Below are positions 52,888-62,859 of a DNA stretch of 64,000 bases, piece after piece. The translations under genes and the position numbers were made by a program. The notes below the pieces were generated by a model that saw only the letters and a list, made by a program, of their open reading frames with translations, did no database searches and had not been told where the DNA came from. Origin of the DNA: Pseudomonas reidholzensis (GTDB lineage Bacteria; Pseudomonadota; Gammaproteobacteria; Pseudomonadales; Pseudomonadaceae); the NCBI RefSeq assembly GCF_900536025.1, contig NZ_UNOZ01000027.1, positions 1-64,000 of the forward strand, read 5' to 3'. Within the stretch, counting starts at the first letter, position 1. The number at the start of each line of letters is the position of its first letter.

Positions 52888-54273
52888 TCAATTCCGATCC
52901 AGCCACACCGTCTGCACGTTACAGAACTCCCGCACGCCAAAGTGCGACAGCTCCCGCCCAAACCCGCTCTTCTTCACGCCGCCAAACGCCACGCGCGGAT
53001 CAGAAGCGCAGTAGCCATTGATGAACACACCGCCGGTGTCCAGCGCTTCGGTCATCCGCTCCGCCAACGCCACATCCGCCGTGTAAATGGTCGCCGCCAG
53101 CCCGAACTCGCTGTCATTGGCCAGTTCCACCGCGTGCTCGGCATCGCGAGCGCTGATAATCGCCGCCACCGGCCCGAACAGCTCCTGCTTGAACGCGGTC
53201 ATCGTCGAGGTCACCCCGGCAAACACCGTCGGTTCGTAGAAGTTGCCCACGCCTTCGACCTTCTTGCCCCCCAGCAGCAGGGTCGCGCCTTCCGCCAGCG
53301 TCGCCTGGACCTGCCCATCGAGCTCGTCACGCAAGTCGTAGCGGGCCATCGGGCCAATGTAAGTGTCGTCTTCCAGCGGGTTGCCGACTTTCAGTTGGCG
53401 GGTCGCCTCGACGAACTTGCGGGTGAACTCATCGACGATGCTGTCTTCGACGATCAGGCGCTTGGCCGCAGCGCAAACCTGGCCGGTGTTCTGGTAGCGG
53501 CCGATCACGGCAGCCTTCACAGCGGCATCGAGGTCAGCGTCTGCCAGTACGATGAACGGGTCGGAGCCGCCCAGCTCGAGCACGCACTTCTTCAGCGCGG
53601 CGCCAGCCTGGGCACCGATCGCCATGCCGGCGCGCACGCTGCCGGTCAGGGTGACGGCGGCGATCCGCGGGTCGTTGATCGCGCGGGTGACGCCTTCCGG
53701 GGTGACGTTGAGCACTTCGAAGATGCCTTCTGGCAGACCCGCCTGGCGAATGATGTCCAGCATCAGGTAGGCGCTGCCCATCACGTTCGGTGCGTGCTTG
53801 AGCACGTAGGTGTTGCCGGCCAGCAGCGCCGGTACCGCCCCGCGCAGCACCTGCCAGACCGGGAAGTTCCATGGCATGACCGCCAGGATCGGCCCCAGTG
53901 GGCGGTATTCGATGCGGGCTTTTTCAATCTGGGTCGGTTCTGGCGCGAGCATGGCAGGGCCGTGTTCGGCGTACCACTGGCACAGCCCGACGCATTTGCT
54001 CACTTCACCACGGGCCTGGCTGATCGGCTTGCCGATCTCGCGGCTGATCATCACCGCCAGGGCCTCGTGATTGGCCTGCAGGGCATCCGCCAGGGCCACC
54101 AGGTACTCGCTGCGCTGACCCAGCGACACCTTGCGCCATTGGTTGAAGCCAACCTTGGCGCGTTGCAGCGCCGCGTCCAGTGCGGCGTCGGTGTCGAAAG
54201 CGTAGTGGCCGATCTGTTCGCCGCTGTGCGGGTCGACCGAGATGGCGTGGGTCAGGCTGCTGATCTGGCTCAT
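52888..54273 (-). CDS. NAD(P)-dependent succinate-semialdehyde dehydrogenase-like enzyme
   Basis: A 461-residue aldehyde dehydrogenase with N136 ('MPWNFP'), the general base E233 ('LELGGSDP') and the nucleophile C267 ('NTGQVCAAAK'). The length and 'YRPLGPILAVMPWNFPVWQ'-type segment match the Sad/YneI group, which oxidises succinate semialdehyde. It may finish polyamine or GABA breakdown begun by the 45912-49721 cluster. Divergent from the LysR gene. Confidence 0.9.
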   Translation of the reverse strand: MSQISSLTHAISVDPHSGEQIGHYAFDTDAALDAALQRAKVGFNQWRKVSLGQRSEYLVALADALQANHEALAVMISREIGKPISQARGEVSKCVGLCQWYAEHGPAMLAPEPTQIEKARIEYRPLGPILAVMPWNFPVWQVLRGAVPALLAGNTYVLKHAPNVMGSAYLMLDIIRQAGLPEGIFEVLNVTPEGVTRAINDPRIAAVTLTGSVRAGMAIGAQAGAALKKCVLELGGSDPFIVLADADLDAAVKAAVIGRYQNTGQVCAAAKRLIVEDSIVDEFTRKFVEATRQLKVGNPLEDDTYIGPMARYDLRDELDGQVQATLAEGATLLLGGKKVEGVGNFYEPTVFAGVTSTMTAFKQELFGPVAAIISARDAEHAVELANDSEFGLAATIYTADVALAERMTEALDTGGVFINGYCASDPRVAFGGVKKSGFGRELSHFGVREFCNVQTVWLDRN

Positions 54274-54373
54274 GGCGGAGTTCCTCGTTGTTGTAGTGAG
54301 TGGTGCTCAGACTAGTGGCGTGCATCTTTATTGAAAACTGAATAATAATGAGCGAAACATTCACGTTTGGAGA

Positions 54374-55246
54374 ATGGCTGTGGACCTGGTGCAACTGGAA
54401 ATCTTCAAGGCCGTCGCCGAACACGGCAGCATCAGCGCCGCCGCCCAGCAGATCCATCGGGTGCCGTCGAACCTGACCACGCGGATCAAACAGCTCGAGG
54501 AAGACCTCGGCGTCGAGCTGTTCATCCGCGAAAAAAGCCGCCTGCGGCTGTCGCCGGCCGGCTGGAATTTTCTCGAGTACACGCGGCGGATCCTCGACCT
54601 GGTGCACGAGGCGCGGCTGACCGTAGCGGGTGAAGACCCGCAAGGCACGTTCGCCCTGGGTTCGCTGGAAAGTACCGCGGCGGTGCGTATCCCGGCGTTG
54701 CTCGCGGCCTACAACCAACGCTTCCCCAAGGTCGACCTGGACCTCTCGACGGGGCCGTCCGGGACCATGCTCGAAGGGGTGTTGTCGGGTCGGCTGGTGG
54801 CCGCCTTCGTCGACGGGCCGGTGTTGCACCCGACCCTGGAGGGCATGGCGGTGTTCGAGGAGGAGATGGTGGTCATCGCGCCGCTCAACCATGCGCCAAT
54901 CGGCCGCGCCCAGGACGTCAACGGCGAGAGCATCTATGCCTTTCGCGCCAACTGCTCGTACCGCCACCATTTCGAGAACTGGTTCGTCCAGGACCAGGCC
55001 GTGCCCGGCAAGATCCACGAAATGGAGTCCTACCACGGCATGCTCGCCTGCGTCAGCGCCGGTGCCGGCCTGGCGCTGATGCCGCGCAGCATGCTCGACA
55101 GCATGCCGGGGCTGAGTACCGTCAGTGTCTGGCCGCTGTCGCAGGACTTCCGCTACCTGAAGACCTGGCTGGTGTGGCGCCGGGGCACGGTGTCGCGCAG
55201 CCTGAGCATGTTCATCAAGCTGCTCGAAGAGCGCCGCGCCGCCTGA
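54374..55246 (+). CDS. LysR-family regulator divergent from the semialdehyde dehydrogenase
   Basis: A 290-residue protein with the N-terminal HTH ('HGSISAAAQQIHRVPSNLTTR'-type, about residues 17-37) and the effector domain from about 90. The ATG has 'tggaga' upstream. The 100-base gap to the dehydrogenase gene holds a T-N11-A-like site (ttgaaaactgaataataa). It probably controls that gene. Confidence 0.9.
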   Translation: MAVDLVQLEIFKAVAEHGSISAAAQQIHRVPSNLTTRIKQLEEDLGVELFIREKSRLRLSPAGWNFLEYTRRILDLVHEARLTVAGEDPQGTFALGSLESTAAVRIPALLAAYNQRFPKVDLDLSTGPSGTMLEGVLSGRLVAAFVDGPVLHPTLEGMAVFEEEMVVIAPLNHAPIGRAQDVNGESIYAFRANCSYRHHFENWFVQDQAVPGKIHEMESYHGMLACVSAGAGLALMPRSMLDSMPGLSTVSVWPLSQDFRYLKTWLVWRRGTVSRSLSMFIKLLEERRAA

Positions 55247-55318
55247 CCGATGGGCCGAACGGCGGGCAGGCGGCAGCGTCAAAAGCAGAGTAACCATCCC
55301 TCGATGGAGGAGTGCATC

Positions 55319-55762
55319 ATGCGCAACCATCACTACAGTGTGTGTGGCACGCTGCTGCTGGCGTTGGCCATGCCGTGGGGCCTGGCGGCCGCGGCCGATC
55401 CCGTTGCAGCGGTCGACTACCAGGCCGTCCAACTGCAGCCCCAGGAACAGAACGGCATTCGCTACCTGCAGGGCGGCATTGGCCAGGACGAAGCCCTGGC
55501 CTTGCGTCAGACACAAGGCTACAACCTGCACATCACCCTCTCGACCGGGCCTGAGGGCAAGTTCCAGAGCGGCGCGTCCGTGGCCATCCAAAGCGCCCAA
55601 GGGCAGCCAGTGATCACCCTTGAGGATGTCGGCCCCATGATCTATGTGCAGTTGCCGCCCGGGCACTATCGGGTGACGGGCCAGGCGGAAGGCCAGACCG
55701 TGCAGCAACTGGTCGTCGTCGACGGCAAGGGTCCGGCCAAGGTGGACTTGAACTGGCGCTAG
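55319..55762 (+). CDS. Exported protein of unknown function
   Basis: A 147-residue protein with signal peptide ('GTLLLALAMPWGLAAAAD', about 10-27). The mature part is beta-rich with 'GPMIYVQLPPGHYRVTGQAEG', a pattern seen in carboxypeptidase-regulatory-like (CarboxypepD_reg) sandwich domains. 'ggagg' precedes the ATG by seven bases. It is downstream of the LysR gene and may be cotranscribed. Confidence 0.8.
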   Translation: MRNHHYSVCGTLLLALAMPWGLAAAADPVAAVDYQAVQLQPQEQNGIRYLQGGIGQDEALALRQTQGYNLHITLSTGPEGKFQSGASVAIQSAQGQPVITLEDVGPMIYVQLPPGHYRVTGQAEGQTVQQLVVVDGKGPAKVDLNWR

Positions 55763-55796
55763 CCGAGCGGCCGCGTGTCAGTTCGGCGCCGATACC

Positions 55797-56687
55797 TCAA
55801 TGCCCCGCCTTGATCGCCAGCACATTGCACAGCGGATGCTCCAGCACATGCGCTGTAGTGCCGCCCAGGAACGTTTGCAAGGCATCGTGGCGATGGCTGC
55901 CCATGACGATCACATCGACCCGGCTGTGGCTGATGTACTGGGCGATCGCCCTGATCGCCGGGCCTTCGAGGAAGTGCCGGTGTTCCAGCTCGATCTGGTG
56001 ATGGTCACCCAACTGGTTGAACGTCGTGCGCTGGGCGGTCCGCACACCGCCCTCGAAGCCCGGCATGGTCACCGTGCCGGCGCCAAAGTCGGCCAGGTGG
56101 GTCTTGCTCGCGTCGCACACGTGCAGCAGGTGCAGTTCGGCGTTGCACTGCAAGGCCAGGGCGCGGGCGGTGTGAATCACTTGCTCGTCGAGGTGCTCGC
56201 CGGCGCCGTGGCTGTTGAGGTCGACGGCGGCGGCGATCTGCCTGGGCAACGGCAGGCGGATGTCGCTGACCAGGTGCACGGCGACCGGGCTGTCCTTGAG
56301 CAGCTGCCAGTCCAGTGGCGTCACCAGCAAGCGCTTGAGCACCGGCTCGTGCTGCACATCCTTGATCAACAGGTCGCAGCCCAGCCGTTCGACCTGTTCG
56401 AGCACGCTGCCCAGCGGGTCGCGGGTGAGCAGCAGGTCAGTGGAAACATCCAAACCGCTGTCGCGCAGCTGTTCGGCTTCGTCGGCCAGCCACAGGCGAT
56501 TGTGCGTGAGCAGGCGCTCGCGCTCGCTGCCATCGCTCATCAGGCCGAACGTGTCGACATCGTCGACCATTACGTTGATATCCAACAGCGCGCCGCTGGA
56601 TTCGGCCAGCGCCGCCGCCCGCTGCAAGGCGGGTGTATGGCGCATCTGCGGGCCGAGCATGACCAACATTCGCTTGAACTGGCTCAT
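55797..56687 (-). CDS. Tandem-domain universal stress protein
   Basis: A 296-residue UspA-type protein of two repeats. The second repeat shows 'VDVIVMGSHRHDALQTFLGG', close to the G-x2-G-x9-G(S/T) nucleotide signature; the first repeat is more degenerate. Such double-domain proteins (UspE type) act in stress survival. Monocistronic. Confidence 0.9.
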   Translation of the reverse strand: MSQFKRMLVMLGPQMRHTPALQRAAALAESSGALLDINVMVDDVDTFGLMSDGSERERLLTHNRLWLADEAEQLRDSGLDVSTDLLLTRDPLGSVLEQVERLGCDLLIKDVQHEPVLKRLLVTPLDWQLLKDSPVAVHLVSDIRLPLPRQIAAAVDLNSHGAGEHLDEQVIHTARALALQCNAELHLLHVCDASKTHLADFGAGTVTMPGFEGGVRTAQRTTFNQLGDHHQIELEHRHFLEGPAIRAIAQYISHSRVDVIVMGSHRHDALQTFLGGTTAHVLEHPLCNVLAIKAGH

Positions 56688-56770
56688 CTCACACCTCCAC
56701 GTGTGGCAGCCCCCCGTTCATGCCGTGCGGGTACGCCGGATCACATGGCCCGGCAAATCCCACCTCTAGT

Positions 56771-57355
56771 CTAGACCCTGTCTGGCCCTGGCAGGTCGCT
56801 GGGGTGATCGATGTCCAGCAGCACCCCGGGGTCGTCCACCGCCAACGTCAGCACCTGCGAAGGGTGCGCCTGCAACACGGCGCGGGCCCCTTGGTCGCCT
56901 TCGAGCCTGGCCAGTTCGGGCCACAGGGCCCGTCCGAAGACCACCGGGTGGCCGGGCCTGCCCTGAAAGGCGGGGCGGCAGATGCCCTCGCGGCTGGCAT
57001 GGGCGAGCAGGGTGGCGAGGGTGCCTGGCTGGATGAACGGCATGTCGCCGAGCAACAGCACCAGGGCGTCGGCATCGCTCGCCCGGCTGATGCACTCGAC
57101 ACTGGCGGCAATGCTCTGGCCTAGCCCCAGCCGGCTGCGGCTGGATTGCACGATGTGCACCTTGGCGGGCAGGTGGGCAGGTGGCGGGTCGTCATCGCGC
57201 AGGGCCAGCCAGACCTCCTCCAACAGCGCGCAGGGCAGCGCCAGGCTGGATTGCAGCAAGGTCCTGCCAGCATCCAGAGGGTGATGGCGCTTGTCGCTGC
57301 CGAAGCGCCGGCTACGGCCAGCGGCGAGTACCAGGGCAACTGCCTTGCAGGTCAT
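56771..57355 (-). CDS. MocA-like molybdopterin cytidylyltransferase
   Basis: A 194-residue NTP-transferase with the signature 'LVLAAGRSRRFGSDKR' (about 7-22) and 'LLLGDMPFIQPGTL'. It resembles MocA, which adds CMP to the Mo cofactor for xanthine-dehydrogenase-type enzymes. This fits the Mo-hydroxylase operon at 38326-43442, which needs MCD cofactor. The ATG at 57355 has 'aagga' nine bases upstream. Confidence 0.85.
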   Translation of the reverse strand: MTCKAVALVLAAGRSRRFGSDKRHHPLDAGRTLLQSSLALPCALLEEVWLALRDDDPPPAHLPAKVHIVQSSRSRLGLGQSIAASVECISRASDADALVLLLGDMPFIQPGTLATLLAHASREGICRPAFQGRPGHPVVFGRALWPELARLEGDQGARAVLQAHPSQVLTLAVDDPGVLLDIDHPSDLPGPDRV

Positions 57356-57452
57356 GCTGGAGATTCCTTGTCCGAGGTTCGCTGGCTGGTGCTTGCCCCG
57401 CGATGAGGCCAGCACAGCGAGCTCATGCTAGCAGCCTATCAGCAGGAGCCGC

Positions 57453-58910
57453 CTAGCGTCCTGTCAGCCCCAGTTTCACGCAGCGTTTCGCCAACACCCT
57501 CGTAGGGTCCACATAGGTAACGCTCACCCCATCCAGTACCTCCTCGCCAGCGGCCTGGATCAACGGCAGCTCGGTGCACCCCAGAATCAGCACCCGCACG
57601 CCCATCTCCACCAGTTGTTGCGCCGCCATGCGCAGATCCTGCCGACACTGCCCCTCGGTAAACCCGGCTTTGACCCCGCACTCACCATAAATCGCCTGCA
57701 TCACCCGCGCCTGACCCGCGTCGTCGGGGACCTTCAGCACCAGCCCGAGCCGCCCGGCGACCTCGTGGTAGACCCGGCTCTGCAGCGTCCCCGAAGTCGC
57801 CAAAAGGCCGATTGGCAGGCCCTCGCCAAAGTGCTCGCGTATATACCCCAGGGTCTCTTCCAGCATATTGACGATCGGCACCCGCAGATGACCCTGGATC
57901 CGCTCGACATAGGCATGCGCCGTGTTGCACGGGATGGCGATCGCCTGCGCGCCTTCGTCTTCGAGGCGCTTGCAGGTGGCATACAGGGCCACGGTCGGGT
58001 CGCTGGCGCCGTGCAGCAGGTTGGCCGTGCGATCGGGAATCTGCGGGTTCTGCTCGACCACCAGCTTGAGGTGCTCCTGGTCTCGGCCCGCCGGGGTCTC
58101 CTGAACCACCTTGGCGATGAAATCGACCGTTGCCGCCGGCCCGACACCGCCGACGACGCCAAGCTTGAACGGCATCGGCGCAGGCACCGCGAGGTCGCTG
58201 CTGGCGTAGTCGGCATAGGCCTGGTTGGCGTCCACCAAGGGCACGCCGCGACCCTGCAGGTCGCTGGCCACCAGCGAAAGCTCGGTCATCCCGGGCAACA
58301 GCAACGTCGCCCCTTGCGCCTGCAGCTCAAGGCACACCTGATGCAACTGCTCCAGCACCTCGCCCTCCAGGTGGCCACGCTTGATGCCACGTGCGCCATA
58401 GACCGCTTCCATCAGCCGCGCCTGGCTGCGTGGGCTCGGATAGACCAGTTCGAAGCGGTCGCCGAAATGCCGCTCGAAGCTGCCTGACGCGCGGACATAA
58501 TCCGACGCCAGCACGCCCAGCCGGGCACCGTCTACAACGCGCTGCGCCAAGGGGAATTCGAGTGCGGCGAACAGGTCCAGGATCGGGATCGGCAACTCGG
58601 CCTGCAACTCGCCGAGCACACTCTGGCTGGCAAAACAGGGCACCAGCAGCGCATCGGCGCCGCGCTCGGCGAAGCGCTGGCCGGCCTGGAACACATACAG
58701 CTGGCGTGACGTCAGCCGTGCGCCGGCCTCCAATGGCAGCTCGAGGTCCCTGAACGGGTGTTGCTCGAACAACAGGTGATAGCGGCCCTGATCGGCCAGC
58801 AACGGCTGGCTCCTGAGCAGTTTGTAGAACAGGTCGCCGCCAGCCAGGGCGCCGAGGCCGCCGATGACGCCAAGGGTACGGGTGGGTTGACGCGCAGGGT
58901 TGCTGTTCAT
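57453..58910 (-). CDS. Tandem Asp/Glu racemase-family protein, N-terminal copy lacks one catalytic Cys
   Basis: A 485-residue protein with two racemase domains (about 1-240 and 247-485). The C-terminal copy has both cysteines, C328 in 'IPCNTAH' and C445 in 'ILGCTELPL'. The N-terminal copy keeps C92 ('VPCFAS') but has M208 in 'LPGMTELS' where the second Cys should be, so it cannot act by the usual two-base mechanism. The gene starts eight bases after the symporter stop, so it is likely to process the imported amino acid. The apparent longer frame reaching 60311 is a read-through of symporter DNA in another frame. Confidence 0.85.
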   Translation of the reverse strand: MNSNPARQPTRTLGVIGGLGALAGGDLFYKLLRSQPLLADQGRYHLLFEQHPFRDLELPLEAGARLTSRQLYVFQAGQRFAERGADALLVPCFASQSVLGELQAELPIPILDLFAALEFPLAQRVVDGARLGVLASDYVRASGSFERHFGDRFELVYPSPRSQARLMEAVYGARGIKRGHLEGEVLEQLHQVCLELQAQGATLLLPGMTELSLVASDLQGRGVPLVDANQAYADYASSDLAVPAPMPFKLGVVGGVGPAATVDFIAKVVQETPAGRDQEHLKLVVEQNPQIPDRTANLLHGASDPTVALYATCKRLEDEGAQAIAIPCNTAHAYVERIQGHLRVPIVNMLEETLGYIREHFGEGLPIGLLATSGTLQSRVYHEVAGRLGLVLKVPDDAGQARVMQAIYGECGVKAGFTEGQCRQDLRMAAQQLVEMGVRVLILGCTELPLIQAAGEEVLDGVSVTYVDPTRVLAKRCVKLGLTGR

Positions 58911-58918
58911 GGTCGGTC

Positions 58919-60199
58919 TCAGGCGTTTTGTACGGCGATCGGAGGGGCGGCGGGCGCAGTCTCGTCCTGCTCGCCTCGACGTTTCTCGAGGTCGGCGATC
59001 ACGGCAGTGGCAATGCTGTTGCCGACCACGTTGGTGGCAGTGCGGGCCATGTCGAGGAACTGGTCGATAGCCAGGATCAGCAGCAGCCCGGCTTCGGGCA
59101 GGTTGAACATCGGCAGCGTTGCCGCGACCACCACCACCGAGGCGCGGGCCACGCCGGCCATGCCCTTGCTGGTGATCATCAGGGTCAACAGGATCAACAA
59201 CTGCTGGGCAAAGCTCAGCTCGATGTTGTAGGCCTGGGCGATGAACATGATGGCGAAGGCCTGGTACATCATCGAGCCGTCCAGGTTGAACGAGTAACCC
59301 AGTGGCAGGACGAAGCTGGAGACCCGCTTGGGCGCGCCGAATTTCTCCAGGGCGTCGATGGTCTTGGGGTAGGCGGACTCGCTGCTGGCCGTGGAGAAGG
59401 CCAGCAGCACCGGCTCGCGGATCAGCTTGGCGAGGGTGAACACCGGGCGCCCAAGGAACATGAAGCCCACCGCGAACAGCAGCGCCCACAGCAGCAGGAT
59501 GCCCAGGTAGAACTGGCCGATCAGCTTGCCGTAGTCCAGCAGCAGGCCGATACCCTGGGCGGTGATCGCCGCGGCAAGTGCTGCGAACACGCCCACGGGG
59601 GCGAACAGCATGACGTAGTCGGTGATGCGGAACATGACCTTGGCCAATTCGTCGACCAGGTTGGCGATGGCGTTGTGCCCCTGACGCTTGGCGTAGGCCA
59701 GGGCCAGCCCGAAGAACAGCGAGAACACCACGATCTGGAGGATTTCGTTGTTGGCCATGGCTTCGGCAATGCTGCGTGGGAACACATGGCCGATGAACGC
59801 CTTGAGGCTGAAATCGCCTGCACTGACTGCGGCCTGGGCGCTGCCCTGGCTGACGCTGAGGTCGAGGTGGGCGCCGGGCTGGAACAGGTTGACCAGCAAC
59901 ATGCCGAGTGCCAGCGACGCGAACGAGGCGCAGACGAACCAGGTCATCGCGCGCAGGCCGATGCGGCCCACCGAGCCCGAGCTGCCAAGGCTGGCGATGC
60001 CACCGACCAGGGTGGCAAACACCAACGGGGCGATGATCATCTTGATCATGCGCAGAAAAATATCCGTCACCAGGCTGAAATAACCGGCGATACGCTGACT
60101 GGCTTGAGCATCCTCGGCGTAATGATGGCAGCCCCAGCCCACCAGGATGCCGAGCACGATCGCCAGGGCGATATAGCGGGGGAGTTTCTTGTGGTTCAT
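58919..60199 (-). CDS. Dicarboxylate/amino acid:cation symporter, GltP family
   Basis: A 426-residue DAACS transporter with about eight membrane helices and the re-entrant loop signature 'AFSTASSESAYPKTI', 'YSFNLDGSMMYQAF' and 'ARTATNVVGNS'. It imports glutamate, aspartate or C4-dicarboxylates with protons or sodium. First gene of the pair with the racemase; 'agagagg' lies upstream of the ATG. Confidence 0.93.
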   Translation of the reverse strand: MNHKKLPRYIALAIVLGILVGWGCHHYAEDAQASQRIAGYFSLVTDIFLRMIKMIIAPLVFATLVGGIASLGSSGSVGRIGLRAMTWFVCASFASLALGMLLVNLFQPGAHLDLSVSQGSAQAAVSAGDFSLKAFIGHVFPRSIAEAMANNEILQIVVFSLFFGLALAYAKRQGHNAIANLVDELAKVMFRITDYVMLFAPVGVFAALAAAITAQGIGLLLDYGKLIGQFYLGILLLWALLFAVGFMFLGRPVFTLAKLIREPVLLAFSTASSESAYPKTIDALEKFGAPKRVSSFVLPLGYSFNLDGSMMYQAFAIMFIAQAYNIELSFAQQLLILLTLMITSKGMAGVARASVVVVAATLPMFNLPEAGLLLILAIDQFLDMARTATNVVGNSIATAVIADLEKRRGEQDETAPAAPPIAVQNA

Positions 60200-60469
60200 C
60201 GCAACCTCTCTTGTTGTGGGTCGCCACCACCGGTGGCTGACAACAACAGACTAAAAGTGATCGAGAGGGGCCTTGATGAGTTCGCACCATAGTTCGATGC
60301 GACAATTGCATAGTTTGCCAATACTGCCGATTGGCTTCGAACGGGTGACCATTTGCGACGAAATACTCAATGAATCACTGCGGTAGGCAAACGCCTGAGT
60401 GGTCGTCTCTCGCGATAGCGCCAAAGCGGCCTTAAAATCGCCTTATTCACGCTCACACCCAGGCACCCC

Positions 60470-61375
60470 ATGCAAACCAAATGGATCGACGACCTCCTGG
60501 CAGTGGCCCAGACCAAGAACTTCTCCCGCGCTGCCGAGATCCGTTGCATCACCCAATCGGCGCTGTCCCGACGCATCCGCTCACTGGAAGAATGGGTTGG
60601 CGTCGAACTGGTCGACCGCGGCACGTACCCCGTGCAGCTGACCCAGGCTGGCCAGACCTTCTGCGCCGAGGGCGGCGAAGCGCTGGCCAGCTTCATGCAA
60701 CTGCGCACCGCGCTGCGCCGTGGCGAACGCATGCCCGGCCGCTCGATCCAGGTCGTTGCCGGGCACACCTTGTCGATGACCTTCGTGCCGCAATGGTTCG
60801 CCGCGTTTCAGCGGCGCAACGGCTACTTCAACGCACGGGTACTGGCCGATAACGTCCAGGAGGCGGTCATTGCCCTGGCCGAGGGCAACTGCGACCTGAT
60901 GATCGGCTACAGCCACCCGCAGGTGCCGATCTTTCTCGATCCGGACAAGTTTGTCGGCCTGCGCCTGGGCATCGACCGTTTCATCCCGGTGTCCGCGCCC
61001 GACGCGCAGGGCCAGGCGTTGTTCCGTTTGCCGGGTGACAGCCAACAGCCGATTCCGTACCTGGGGTACACCGCGACATCGTTTCTCGGTCGGGTGGTCG
61101 AGATGATCCTGCGCGCTGCGCCGCAACCCCTGGCGCTGGAACGCTTCCATGAAGCCGACATGGCCATGCACCTGGCGCGCATGGCGCGCGAAGGCTATGG
61201 CGTCTGCTGGGTGCCGGTCTCGGCGGTCGAAGACGAACTGGCGGCGGGCCGCCTGGTGCCGGCGGGCGACACGCAGTGGAGTGCGGAGCTGGAGATCTGG
61301 TCGTTCAAGGCCATCAATAACAGCAACCCGACCATGCTCGAACTGTGGCGGTCACTGGAAAAGGACGTGCGTTGA
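60470..61375 (+). CDS. LysR-family regulator divergent from the symporter operon
   Basis: A 301-residue regulator starting MQTKWIDDLLAVAQTKNFSRA, which is the opening of the HypT/YjiE-like LysR branch. HTH at about 15-40 and effector domain to the end. The 270-base gap to the symporter gene holds no other gene; it probably controls the symporter-racemase operon. Confidence 0.9.
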   Translation: MQTKWIDDLLAVAQTKNFSRAAEIRCITQSALSRRIRSLEEWVGVELVDRGTYPVQLTQAGQTFCAEGGEALASFMQLRTALRRGERMPGRSIQVVAGHTLSMTFVPQWFAAFQRRNGYFNARVLADNVQEAVIALAEGNCDLMIGYSHPQVPIFLDPDKFVGLRLGIDRFIPVSAPDAQGQALFRLPGDSQQPIPYLGYTATSFLGRVVEMILRAAPQPLALERFHEADMAMHLARMAREGYGVCWVPVSAVEDELAAGRLVPAGDTQWSAELEIWSFKAINNSNPTMLELWRSLEKDVR

Positions 61376-61418
61376 TCGGCGCGGCAAAACCGCTCAGGCT
61401 GTGCTCCAGGTTGGCGGC

Positions 61419-62840
61419 TCAATTCGTCGCGCCCAGCACAGGGCCGGCATTCTCTCCCCAACCACCCCCCAGCGCCGCATACAGGTTCACCTCTGCCAGC
61501 AACTGCGCCAGGCGATCGTTGATCAGCCCCTGCTGGGCGCTGAACAGCGCGCGCTGGGCGTCGAGAAACACCAGGCTGCTGTCGACGCCATTGCGGTAGC
61601 GGTTGTTCGCCAGGTCGTAGTAGCGCTGTGTCGAGGCGACCAGGTCGCGTTGCGCCTGCACCTGGCGCTGGTAGGTGGCGCGCGCGGCCAGGCCGTCGGC
61701 GACTTCCTGGAAGGCGCCTTGGACGGCTTTCTCGTACTGCGCCACCTGGATGTCCTTCTGCAGCCGCGCAGCGTCGAGGCTGGCGCGCAGGCTGCCGGCA
61801 TTGAAGATCGGCAGGCTGATCTGTGGCTGGAACAGCCAGGTGCCGGAGCCGCCGGTGAACAGGCCGGACAGCTCGGGGCTGGTGGTGCCGGCGTTGGCGG
61901 TCAGGCTGATGCTCGGGAAGAACGCCGCACGCGCCGCGCCGATGTTGGCGTTGGCGGCCAGCAGGTCGTACTCGGCCTGGACGATGTCGGGCCGGCGTTG
62001 CAGCAGTGCCGAAGGCAAGCCCGCCGGCAATTGTGCTACCTGTGCGCTGGTCAGCGGTGCGCCGGGCAGCGCATCGGGCAGGCTTGCGCCGACCAGCAGG
62101 CCCAGGTTGTTGAGGTCCTCGGCGATTTGCCGGCGGTAGCGCGCCACGGCGGCGCGGGTGCTGTCGACGCTGGTCTGCGCCTGGATCTGCTCGAGTGCCG
62201 AAACACTGCCGACGCGGCGCTGGCCGCGGGTCAGGCGCAGGCTTTGTTCGTCTGCGGCGAGGGTGTGCAACGCTACCTCGAGCAGCTCCTGGTCGGCACG
62301 CCAGGTCAGGTAGCCGCTGGCGACGCTGGCCACCAGGCTCAGTTGCACGCTGCGCCGGGCCTGGTCGCTCGCCAGGTAGGTCAGCAGCGCCTGGTCGCTG
62401 AGGCTGCGCACGCGGCCGAACAGGTCCAGCTCATAGGCGCTGATGCCTAATGTGGTGGCCTGCGTCGAGCTGATCACGCCCTCACCGGTGCCGGTGCTGT
62501 TGCGTGGCAGGTACTGGCGTTGGCCCGAAGCGTCCAGCGAGACTTTGGGCAACAGGTCGGCGCGCTGGATGCGGTACTGCGCGCGGTACGCCTCGACGTT
62601 CAACGCCGCCACCCGCAGGTCGCGGTTATTGCCCAGGGCCAGGTCGATCAGCTGGCGCAGGGCCGGATCACTGAACACCCCGCGCCAGTCCTCGGCGCTG
62701 GCGCCGGCTGTGTTGACGGTTGCGTAGGCCGGTCCCTGCGGGTAGCTGGCGGCAACGGGCGCGGCGGGGCGCCGGTAGTCCGGAGCCAGGCTGCAGCCGC
62801 CCAGGCACAGGACGAGCAGGGTGAGGGTGGATCTGCGCAT
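61419..62840 (-). CDS. Outer-membrane efflux protein, OprM/NodT family
   Basis: A 473-residue lipoprotein channel: signal 'LTLLVLCLGGCS' with lipidated Cys16, 'DYRRPAAP', repeated long helices rich in A, L, Q and R, and the two-fold internal repeat of the TolC fold. It would serve as the outer-membrane exit of a tripartite pump. No RND or MFS partner is adjacent; the pump genes are probably left of the window or elsewhere. 'aaggg' lies eight bases before the ATG. Confidence 0.92.
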   Translation of the reverse strand: MRRSTLTLLVLCLGGCSLAPDYRRPAAPVAASYPQGPAYATVNTAGASAEDWRGVFSDPALRQLIDLALGNNRDLRVAALNVEAYRAQYRIQRADLLPKVSLDASGQRQYLPRNSTGTGEGVISSTQATTLGISAYELDLFGRVRSLSDQALLTYLASDQARRSVQLSLVASVASGYLTWRADQELLEVALHTLAADEQSLRLTRGQRRVGSVSALEQIQAQTSVDSTRAAVARYRRQIAEDLNNLGLLVGASLPDALPGAPLTSAQVAQLPAGLPSALLQRRPDIVQAEYDLLAANANIGAARAAFFPSISLTANAGTTSPELSGLFTGGSGTWLFQPQISLPIFNAGSLRASLDAARLQKDIQVAQYEKAVQGAFQEVADGLAARATYQRQVQAQRDLVASTQRYYDLANNRYRNGVDSSLVFLDAQRALFSAQQGLINDRLAQLLAEVNLYAALGGGWGENAGPVLGATN

Positions 62841-62859
62841 CAGCAATTCCCTTGCAGGT

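Noticed and set aside
57453..60311. 952-residue minus-strand frame
   Set aside because: Its N-terminal half is an out-of-frame reading of the symporter gene; the racemase start at 58910 is the real one.
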